Positions 10,601-22,600 of a stretch of DNA of 64,000 nt are shown in pieces. The notes under the pieces were generated by a model. It ran no database searches. It saw only the letters and a list, made by a program, of their open reading frames with translations, and was not told the DNA's origin. Source of the stretch: Sinohyriopsis cumingii (Eukaryota > Mollusca > Bivalvia > Unionida > Unionidae); the NCBI GenBank assembly GCA_028554795.2, contig CM068831.1:64880982-64944981 (forward strand). Reading direction: 5' to 3'. Positions within the stretch are counted from its first letter, which is position 1. Every line of letters starts with the position of its first letter. The position numbers and the translations under genes were made by a program.

Positions 10601-13600
10601 ATATGTCAGTTTGGTGGAAAGGACTAAGTACTCAGCTAGAACACTTGGTAAAGTCTTGCCAAAATTGCATCGAAAACTCAAGAGATCAAGCTGAACCAAT
10701 GATACCAAATGAATTTTCAAGTCGACCTTGGCAAAGAGTCACTTCATACTTGTTTGAAATGAATGGTCAAACATATCTCATGGTGATTGATTATTTCTCA
10801 TGATACATCGAAATAGCAAAATTGCAAGGCACTGGTTCAAAAGCAATTGTCAATCATCTCAAATCAATCTTTGTGCTACATGGTATACCAGAAGTATTAG
10901 TTTCAGATAATGGTCCACATTATACATCTGCAATACTCAAAGAATTTGCAACAAATTATGGATTCAGGCATATTACAAGTAGTCCAAAATATCCACAGAG
11001 CAATGGTCTCACCAAAAGAGGTGTTCAGATAATTAAAAGAATGCTTAAAAAAGCAGACGACCCTTACATAGCTCTTTTGACACATCGTGCAACACCATTA
11101 CCAATTAGATACAGCCCTGCTGAATTACTGATGGGAAGAAAATTACAAACTACTTTGCCAATGGCACCAAACAACTTAGAGACAAAATGGCCAGATTTAA
11201 TGAAACTGACGAAGTTGGAAAACTATCAAAAGCAAACTCAAAAGAGAAATTATGATCATTGACATTGTGCCTGAAATATGAAAAAACTTAAGGAAGGGAA
11301 TCAAGTATGGATTAAAGATCATTTTTCTTCAAGTATTGTTAAATCTGAGGCATCTACACCTCGTTCATGCATGGTAGTAACTGATAAGGGAGAGATACAG
11401 CATAATAGGATAAATTTCATTCCCATGCCTACTACATTATCGGAGCCTCTCAGAGTGACTTTCAAACCCTGATACTCTGTCTGACTCAGATGAAAGCAAG
11501 GCAGTGCCAACAAGGCGAAACAGATATTTCACACGTTGAGGAAGATTGTCAAAACCACCTGAGAGACTGAACTTATGTGGTATCAGATCACGTTTCGTTT
11601 TAATGTAAACTTCTCAGGAAGGGAGATGTAGTGTAAGCCTTAATCTAATTAGCTTTGAAATATCACTTGACAGTAAAAGTAATCAGACATTCCACACTGG
11701 ACTAGAACTGATACACACCAACAGCTGGCTTATGTTATACATTCACTAAGGCTTAAGTTCCATGGGAAATATACTCTCAGGGCAGTCTTTACTCCCCTTC
11801 CTAGCTGTATTGATGTCTTGTATTTAATAAATAGTATAGAACACCTTCTGCAGTTATTCTTCAATAACAAATAACATTACAATAGACATGATATAAAATA
11901 TAGGCATGATGAAATACATTCATGATATGAAATATATACATGATATAAAATATATACATGTTATACAAAATATAGGCATGATATGAAATATAAACATCAT
12001 ACAAAACGTAGGCATGATGTGAAATACATAATATCTGCAGATTAGTTTTCAGCTGGCTTACTTTTAAGAGCAAACACTTTCAAAGAATTAGACAGCTAAC
12101 TTAACAAGGTTGTCTTTACTTTTAAGGCCAACTTAATTTCAGATATTCCAATTTAGTATAATACAAATCTCATGGATCAAAAGCGTTTTCAAGTGCATTA
12201 GGGGCTATCATTTCTGATAAATTTTATTGTTGCTAGCCCCATTTTATGCTCAACTAGTCCAGACAACCAGATATGCATTATTGGACTGGTACACTTTTGA
12301 TGTCACAGGACCCATTTTTATGCCCAACTAGTCTGGTACACTTTCTTGTCACTAGCCCCATATTATGCCCAACTAATCCTGATAACCAAAGGAAGAATTA
12401 TTGCACCATTAAACTTTAATATCATTATCCCCATTTTATTTGAGAAGAAAAAGAACCAAATTATAATTTTGAGATGCCTCTCCATTGCTGGACTATCATT
12501 GGCACTGAAAATGTATTCAGTGCTGCATGCATCTAAAACTATATTAAAGTAAACGTACTGAACTAAGTTCCTCTTACATTTAGTTTTGTACATCCATACC
12601 TTTTTTTCTCTCATATAACACCAACAGTGTGAATTCATCTCATCCTAAAATGATCTAGATCAGAGGTGGGCAAACTTTACAGTGCAAGTGCCGCATACAC
12701 AAATTTACACCTTGTCGCAGGCCACATAGTTCATTAAGTAAAATAATTAATATTTGAAATAGCAAAAACAAAAGGTTTTTCTAAATAAGATCTAATTAAT
12801 TTTCAGTTGTTAATATGTTGTTAATATTTGAAAACTTAAACTTAAACTTCAAAAGATGCACATTTATTTGATAAACAGAGTAACATAAACAGAGTCAGTG
12901 CGAATGATGACTTGTTCCTAGGCCGCATGAAAACCCTTGGCGGGACGCATGAAAGCCCTTGGCTGGCCACATGCAGCCCATGGGCCATAGTTTGCCCACC
13001 CCTGATCTAGATCATAAAACTAAATATGCTGCCATGTTGTCCTATGGCTTTTCCTTGCAGAGGCTAAAAGTTCACAGGTTTCAATTTGCAGCTATCTCTG
13101 GTCAATTTCTTTTTTAGCAATTGTTTTGAAACATTTTATTTCATTTTTTGTGAAGTTCTCCCATTTCTTTCAAATTCTTTCAATAATGATTTTTATGTCA
13201 AAATGACTGTCAAAAGTAGCATGTAATTGTTCAAAAGTGACCACCCCACCAGGTCATACCAGCTTCTACTCACTCATTTTAATTGTCATTTGTTCAAGGG
13301 AAATCATTCTTCCAGATAATACCCACTTTTGGCCACTCAGTTTGGGTGCCAATTGTTGAAGGAGACCACCTATCCGGTCATACCAACATGATCACTATTT
13401 TTGGGTGCCTTAAAGTTATGTTAGCAGGGCCTTGAAATTATATTATTTTCTTTGACAGTGTATTAGAAGTATGTGGCAGACACAAATATTATTTTCTTCC
13501 TCCTTCACAGTGTATTACAAGTATGTTGCTGACACAATTATAATTTGCTTCTTCCTTGACAGTGTATTACAAGTATGTTGCTGACACAAATATTATTTTC

Positions 13601-16600
13601 TTCTTCCTTGACAGTGTATTACAAGTATGTTGCTGACACAATTATTATTTGCTTCTTCCTTGACAGTGTATTACAAGTATGTTGCTGACACAAATATTAT
13701 TTTCTTCTTCCTTGCCAGTGTATTACAAGTATGTTGTTGACACAATATAATTTTCTTCTTCCTTGACAGTGTATTACAAGAATGTTGCTGACACAATTAT
13801 TATTTTCTTCTTCCTTGAAATTGTATTACAAGGATGGTGTTGACTCAAAATATTATTGTATTCTTCCTTGACAGTGTATTGCAAGTATGTTGCTGACACA
13901 AATAGTATTTTCTTCTTCCTTGACAGTGTATTACAAATATGTTGCAGACACAAATATTATTTTCTTCTTATTTGATAGTGTATTACAAGTATGTTGTTGA
14001 CACAAAATGTTATTGTATTCTTCCTTGACAGTGTATTACAAGTATGTTGTCAACACAAAATATTTTCTTCTTCCTTGACAGTGTATTACAAGCATGTGGC
14101 AGACACAAATATTATTTTCTTCTTCCTTGACAGTGTATTTCAAGTATGTTGTCAACACAAAATATTTTCTTCTTCCTTGACAGTGATTACAAGTATGTGG
14201 CAGACAAATATTATTTTTTCTTCCTTGACAGTGTATTACAAGTATGTTGTTGACATAAAATATTTTCTTCATCCTTGACAGTGTATTACAAGTATGTTGT
14301 TGACACAAAATATTTTCTTCTTCCTTGACAGTGTATTACAAGTATGTTGTTGACATAAAATATTATTTTCTTCTTCCTTGACAGTGTATTACAAGTATGT
14401 CATTGACACAAAATATTATTTTCTTCTTCCTTGACAGGTTATTACAAGTATGTTGTTGACACAAATATTATTTTCTTCTTCCTTGACAGTGTATTACATG
14501 TATGTTGTTGACACAAAATATTATTTTCTTCTTTCTTGACAGTGTACTACAAATATGTGGCAGATACAACACGAGAAGATAAAGAACTTCACAAGGACAC
14601 AGATGTAAGAATTTCATCAGATGTAGTTAAACTTGTCAAAGTTTAAACAAAATATATTGATGAAGAATGATTCGATTATTCCTAATATTACTATGAATTT
14701 CTTTTTTTCTTGAAAATATAATTTTTAAAAACATTACATTGGTTCTAGTACTTTGGATTTTTATCCTTTTTAATTGAAAAAGAAAACGAGCAACATAATT
14801 TGAAAAATTGTTGGAAAAAGAACTTCCTCATTGAAAAACTTGTTAAACCTGACAACATGTTGCAGAAATATGATTTACTTGTACAGTTTGGAAAAAATGT
14901 TCTGTACTATGCCTAGTCACATTGGTGTTATCAGTTATAAGAGAAGATAAAGCAAACGCTGCACTGCAGTCACCAATTTCCAAATGGAAGGTTCCACATA
15001 ATGACTCCCCATGTTCATCATACTTGGCAAAATGCATGGAATGAAACATAATAACATGAAACACACTGATGGACAGTTGTATCACTTGTATATAACATGT
15101 CACATAGTTGAGGCGCTATAGTGCCAGTCAAGTATTGGGCATGCATACCTGACTTGTGTATACATATTTAAAGATGACTTTCGACAAGAGTGCATACCCT
15201 GCCAAGTTTTCACTGTCTTTATAATGACGTGTTTTTGTAGAGTGTCAGCTTCCACTTTGTCAAACATTAGTATTGTGATGTAAACTCAATGAAGAAACTT
15301 TATTATGATATATCACCAAAGGCAGTTTTGGACTTTTTGACGGAGTGTGAACTATATAAATCTTTTGACCATAATTTTTAAAGGATTTTATGTTTTACCT
15401 TTCATATACCTTTCACGGAAATATAACATCTTTACCTTTATATTCTATTTCATATACCTTTCACAGAAATGTAACATCTTTACCTTTATGTTCTATTTCA
15501 TATACCTTTCACAGAAACGTAACATCTTTACCTTTATATTCTATTTCATATACCTTTCACAGAAACGTAACATCTTTACCTTTATATTCTATTTCATATA
15601 CCTTTCTCAGAAATGTAACATCTTTACCTTTATATTCTATTTCATATACCTTTCACAGAAATATAACATCTTTACCTTTATATTCTATTTCATATACCTT
15701 TCACAGAAATATAACATCTTTACCTTTATATTCTATTTCATATACCTTTCACAGAAATATAACATCTTTACCTTTATATTCTATTTCATATACCTTTCAC
15801 AGAAATATAACATCTTTACCTTTATATTCTATTTCATATACCTTTCACAGAAATATAACATCTTTACCTTTATATTCTATTTCATATACCTTTCACAGAA
15901 ACATAATATCTTTACCTTTATATTCTATTTCATATACCTTTCACAGAAATATAACATCTTTACCATTTAACTTTAATCATCTGGTACTTAATGTTTATGC
16001 TTCTTTTTGAAGACATGATCTTCCTATATTTTTGCAGTTCATTTTGGGAGCTTTTCTTTAATATTTTAATTCTGGCCATGAAATTCTTTACTTTTGCCAC
16101 CTTCTTTCCAGAATTGTGTTAATAGTGAAGGCCATTATAACAAAGGAGAGCTCTTGTTTTAAATTTCATATGTCACAAATTTTATTTTTGATAAATAACA
16201 TTCTGAGAATTTCATTGATTCAGATCAGATTGAGTATAGAACTTTTAGACTAAGAAAATCTAAATCAAGATTGATTTTTGGACTGTGTTGACCAACCAGT
16301 TTGCCCCTGCATGTTGTACTTTCATGGCCTCTTGACATGTTTGAGTTCTTTCATAATTTCCTTGTTCAACTTCTCTGAGTTTTTAAAAAAGTTACTGTTG
16401 TCATATTAGGTGCTTGAGCATAGTAATCCAAAGAGAAATGATGGTTTACAAAATATGGAAGTTATTACTGCAGAATGGGGAAGTAACTATTACAGAAAGG
16501 GGAAGTAACTACTGCTGCCATTTTAAAGATATCTTTGTCATTCAACCTGGCTTCAGAAAGAAATAGGATAAATGAATGTATTTGCTTGTCCTAATGCCAT

Positions 16601-19600
16601 TTAATAGATGTTTATATTTTAAATGTTGTTTTTAATTGAAAATGCTATTGTAACAAACGTTATCTCCCTTCTGTCAGGTCCTGACTGAATCTGTTCGGCT
16701 GACAGATGAAGTTGCAGTGAAGGAGCAGACAGATGAGAATGGAGACATTTTCAATTGGCTTAAACACCAGGCTAAGCAGGGAGTCATCTCTGCACAGGTC
16801 AGAAATGCTTTATGGAACATTATTTTTGTCTCATCAGCAATAACTATTAATAGGGAAGACACAGCCATCTATTAATACTTGTTTATGCATCTGTCCATAT
16901 GGCGTTGCTATAAGTTTTTATCACTTCTCAGATGGCGTTGTCATTGTTGCAAACTTGTTGGTTCATATTAAAAATTAATTTCTTGCAATTGAGTTTTTTT
17001 TTTTTTTAAAGTACAGTACTGCTCAAGCTTTTTGAGGATGGAAGGAAAAGAGAATTTGATCTTGATTAATTTGGCAGGGTTAACTGTCATTCCATTCAGC
17101 AGATTCTGTCACTCTCAGCCATTTCATGCAATAGAAACAAATTAATCAGGACTCAACCAACAAGTGGCACTCTGAGCCGAGTATAAGACTGAAGATGGTA
17201 CAGCTCTTCCTCTTTATAATAGATTAGTTGGGGTCCACTACTGTCGACCTTGCTATATATCAGAACTGTGTTTTACTGACAGTGGTGAAATATGCAAAAC
17301 CATGATATATTTGAGAAAAGTGTAATATACAGAATCATGTTATAGCAGGGACTATCAATAAATGTGTTAGATGATGGTGTTTATTTTGGTCCTGTGCTCC
17401 ATGGTTGTATTTTATTATATCTGGAATAGCATTATAACGAGGTACCTTATAATGAGGGAGAGCTATAGAATATTCTATGCTTTGATCCTTTATTTCATGC
17501 CATTGGCTTGATTATAATTTGGGAATTTTTATATTTTTATTTCTGTAGACTGTATCTGGCGCTTTCAGCTTCTTGCTTAAAGTTTTTTTGTGGCAGGACA
17601 AATATTATTTTGTGGCAGGACAAAAATATAATTTGTCAACAGCCAACACTGCTAGGCTGTTCCCAAATGCATATTAGCCTCTTAATGGACACTTATCTAA
17701 CCTGATTGGTGAAAGGTGTAAACCCACTAGATTGATTGGGCACAATCAGGCCCTGTGCTTACAGAGACCCTGCATGTTAGTACTTTTTAAAAATATATTT
17801 TTTAGAGAGAAAATAGTTTTTACGTGATGGAAGAAAATTTTAAGTTAAATATCATATAAAAAAAAATTTAAAAGCTTATTTCTAAATTCCACGCTCACAG
17901 GGGCCCTGCCAAAATGATCCAGATTGGGTCGCGTGTTTGCCATTGCTGATGAAACTCAACTGGCTCAGGCCTGCATACAGCCCTACTTAGTGTACATCAG
18001 GAGGGAAGGAGTGATGTGGAAAATGAATATAACTTTGTTGCTACAGGGCCCATTGTAACTCTGGTATCAGAGCGGAGTCTGTCTCCCAATATAAGTTTGC
18101 CAATATGTAATGAAGTAGCCAGGTGTTTTGATGTTTGGGTGGACATGCATTGTCATCCTGTTTAACCTGTGAGTCATATGCAGACTGATTGCCATAGTCG
18201 TCTGTCAGTTCATCTCCCAGATGTACATTAATATTAACCAGATTATCCTAATATTTGCATTTGTAGTGCTGTTTCATAATTAATACTTGTAGTAGGCTTT
18301 TCAGACCGGCCAACTCTTATAATTTTGCCATAAGTCTTATGAAAATTACCTTTAAGATACAGACTTACGGCATAATAGCAAAAACTATGGAAAAATGATC
18401 ATTGCCAAAAAATCCAGAAAATTTGTTCATCCGTGTTTGATTTGGATCCGTGTTTTATATTGGAAGTAGTTAAATTGGTCAGGGAACCAGACTACCTTTA
18501 CAGCAGCACCTCAGATGCTTTCAGCTGCACTTATTTGTTCATGTGAAGTGTCTGCATGATCAAACTGTTGATCATAGAATTATTTTTCAAAATGGCAACC
18601 AGCAAGCGATGCATTTTTAAGACAAAAGGGGAAAAAAGCCTCTTGAAAAGTGTTAATAATTAACACAGGAAAAAATGAAAAGGAATATTCAGATTCTTGT
18701 GAATAAAAGCTGGAAGGGACACAGTTATGTTTATTGGACATCACGTGCCAATTTGAGTATGACTCGTGGTGGGAAATATGATTGCCATCGTCATGTGGAA
18801 TTGAAAAAGAATTTCCAAGAATTACATATAGTTGAGAGACAGCAGCAAGCCTTTAAGCTGCATAGGGTTTGGAACTAAAATTTGTTCAACTGTACTAGTG
18901 GTAAATAAAGTCTACTTGTACTTTGCAAACTTTTCAGTTGAACATAATGTTTATCATCGCTGCACTTTCTGAATACCAAACTTCATATTATGTTTTCCAG
19001 CTTTACAATAGCAGTTTATGATATTTTGTTACATCTTACTGAAAACTGGTCAAACTTACGGGAAAAAAATCAATTGCCTTACTGAGATGAACTCATCAGG
19101 GTTGGCAGGTCTGGCTTGTACTAGTTCTGACGTTAATGAAGATGGATGTAAAATATGAAATTGCTAAGAAGCACACCATTTTGAATGTCAGCTAACTATT
19201 AACTCCATTAAAGAAATCCACCTGACCATCTGGTGCACAAAATATTTTTTCCCTTATATTTTGATATAATTATTTATGGAGAATGAATTAATTTAGTGGA
19301 CCACGTTCATTATTATGGATCATAGTCTTTAGGTTAAAGAAGACATCTTTTGTCCATTGATAAACAGTTTATGTTTTGTGATAGAGTCATGTGGCCAGAA
19401 CATTGTACTGGGGCTCACAAGGATTAAAGAGGAACTTAGGGGCAGCACTTGAGTACTTCAAGATGAGCGCCGAGACGGAAGACCCACAGGCTATGTATGA
19501 CTATGGTATTGTCCTTCTGAGGGTGAGATCTCATTGTTCTTTATTTTTACATTTTGCCAATTTGTTTAAAATTGAGATCTACTTACAATAAGGAGATCTG

Positions 19601-22600
19601 ATGGGTATATGCACAAGGTCTTGTTCTCTTCGTCTTTTCATACATAAAATTACAGCTGTCCTATTTCATAAATTGAAAACTTATTTGGAGCATATTTTTG
19701 GGGGAACCTGTTATTACTAATGTTACCATTCCTTAATGCAAGATGTGATGCTTTTCCTGATTGGCTACTAAATGTAAATGGAGCTGGAGTTGCAATGGCA
19801 CCTTGTAATACCAATTAACAATTTACATTTTGCTGGTAAAAATAATAGTTCATTATTAGGAGATATCAGTAGGCAGTTTTCTACTATTGCAAATAGGCCA
19901 TGTAAGTTTACAGTTAAACTGTAGAAAATACCATCACTGAGGATCAGGCATTTGATAGCTCTTTTTAGGCAAAGTTAGTTAGGCAAATTGACCACCAAAA
20001 TTATCTAAACAGCTGTTATTATTTAATCTCCATTCATACAGATGTCGTAAAGTCAGAGCTGCACATTCATGAGATCTGAGTTTCCACTGCACAAGATCAG
20101 AGTTTCCACTGCAGGTCTTATTTTTATTGACATACTGTCACATCCCCAAAACAACTTTTTTTTAAAACCTAAATATTAATTTGATTCAGAATGTTAACTT
20201 ATTCCAAAAATAAATCTAAAAAACCCTCACAAAATTTATTTGTGAAGATTTGTTTGGCTTCTTGTGAAGGAGGTGAATGAATAAGCAATAGATTTTGAAA
20301 ATCAGTTGAAGTGATACCCTAGTAGTCGGGAGATATTACATCTATTCCATCAGTATTCCTAGCCAAAGAACTTGCCTCCGATCATCTTTCCCAGCCTGGA
20401 AAGTAGGAATTGTGAGCATAGTGCCTTGTGGAGTGTGTTTGGACTTGCTTTTTCTAAGCTAACTGACCTAAAAAAAAACTGCATGTAAACTGTATTTATA
20501 TCACATAACTTTATTTTTATTATTTCATCTACTCATGAGGTCAGCATCTCTCATCTAATATCAACCCATCATGATAGTTGTTACTTCTACAAGCTATTAT
20601 GAAGCAATTGTGTAAATTGATTCCAATGCTGCCGATAATTTGGCAGTGACAGTGTTGGAAATTTGTTTATCTTTGTATGATTCCTATTTATTTGCTAACA
20701 TTTTCATGCAGATATGTACATTAAAGACAATCCTGGTTAAAATGGGTTACTTGCCCAAGAGCAACATAATTTCTAATAAAATGCTGAAATGAATAATGAT
20801 AGACTAAAGTTTTAGATGGAATGTCGAATCAAGCAATACAATAATGAAATTTCATGTAGATTGGTGATAAATAAATAAACACATAAATAAAAAATTGACA
20901 TTATTTTTTATTGTCAAAAGTGAATTTAATCCAGGAAAGACTATGAAATTAAAGTTTTGTAAAACATTTCATATTTTAAAAAAATACTTTTGTAAGCAAT
21001 AATTTGACTTTAGCTGACCAAAATTGCTGCTATGTGTGAAAAATTACAGTAGAAAAATAGGAAGTTTGCTGCCTGAATTTGTATCAGTGCCTGTCAGATC
21101 ATTTATGTCCAAGTTTGCTGCCTGAATCCGTATTGGTGCCTGTCAGATCTTTTATGTCGAAGATCTCAGTTTCAGTCAGAATGATATTTTTGCATAATTT
21201 GAGACTGCTGTTAGATAGACTGAAACTGCCTGAAAATACATGGATTTCTTTTCTTACTTTCTTGTTCATATTTAACTGCTCTACATGCATAAATGTCACA
21301 TTGTAAGAAATTAAAACGTATATTGGCCCCAAGGGTGTTTGTTGCAGAGAGGTTTATATATTGGAATTTTACAGGTCAATCAAGCACAGTTTGGTATTAT
21401 CATAATTATTATAATTTTGTGCCCATCCTTTTCAAGGACATGGTTTTTAGATTTCCATTCATCCTTCTGAATTTTATTTTGTGTGTATGCATCTGTCATA
21501 CTTTCTTGTCCACACTATAACATGGGTATAACACTTGGTATGTTTATGAATCATGTATATCCCTTGGTATGTTTATGAATATTGTATTTGTTGTTGTTGT
21601 TGTTGTTGTGGAGTTTAACGCCATTTTTCAGCACACGATAGGCTATGCATGGTGGCCAGTATTACTGGTGGAGGAAGAACCCAGAAAACCCCTGGGAAGA
21701 ACCACCGACCCACGAGAAGCTGCTGGCAAGCTTTCTCACTTAACCACATTGGCCGAATCCTGGACTAGAACCCACGCAGACAGAGGTGAGATGGCAGTGA
21801 TCCGTAACGGTGAGCACTTTAGACCACTCGGCCACTCGGGGCCTCTTGAATATTGTATAACACTTGATATGTTTATGAATCATGTATAACACTTGGTATG
21901 TTTTTGAATCATGTATAACACTTGGTATGTTTATGAATCATGTATAACGCTTGGTATGTTTATGAATATTGTACAACACTTGGTACGTTTATGAATCCTG
22001 TATAACACTTGGTATGTTTATGAATCATGTATAACACTTGGTACATTTATGAATCATGTATAACACTTGGTACATTTATGAATCATGTATAACACTTGGT
22101 ATGTTTATGAATCATGTATAACACTTTGTACGTTTATGAATCATGTATAATGCTTGGTATGTTTATGAATATTGTACAACACTTGGTATGTTTATGAATC
22201 CTGTATAACACTTGGTATGTTTATGAATCCTGTATAACACTTAGTACATTTATGAATCCTGTATAACACTCAGTACATTTATGAATCCTGTATAACACTT
22301 GGTACATTTATGAATCCTGTATGTTGTTGTTGTTGTTGTTGTTGTTGTTTTGGGGCTTAACGCCATTTTTCAGCACACGATAGGCTATACATGGCGGCCA
22401 GTATTAATGGTGGAGGAAGAACCCGGGAAAACCCCGGAAAGAACCACCGACCCACAAGAAGCTACTGGCAAGCTTTCTCACATACCCACATTGGCTGAAT
22501 CCTAGACTCGAACCGCCGCAGACAGAGGTGAGATGGCAGTGATCCGTAACGGAGAGTGCTTTAGACCACTCGTCCACTCGGGGCCCCTATGAATCCTGTA

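Larger units (their letters stand above)
8889..11881 (+). mobile_element. Broken Ty3/Gypsy-type LTR retrotransposon
   Basis: Two related terminal blocks (about 8889-9004 and the 3' end of 11627-11881) share actctcagggcagtcttta and ctgcagttattcttcaataa. Between them lie, in order, a decayed gag region, zinc knuckles, an aspartic protease DTGA motif, the start of a reverse transcriptase, and an integrase. The 5' LTR lacks its first ~145 bp relative to the 3' LTR. A purine tract (aggaagggaga) precedes the 3' LTR. Most of the reverse transcriptase and all of RNase H are missing, the frames are broken, and the catalytic Glu of the integrase is replaced. It is a dead copy. The gene order protease-RT-integrase identifies the Ty3/Gypsy type. 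Confidence 0.9.

Noticed and set aside
15347..16010. Two overlapping ~206-codon + strand frames
   Set aside because: Both are products of the 48-bp tandem repeat; two frames open at once shows that selection on protein is not the cause.
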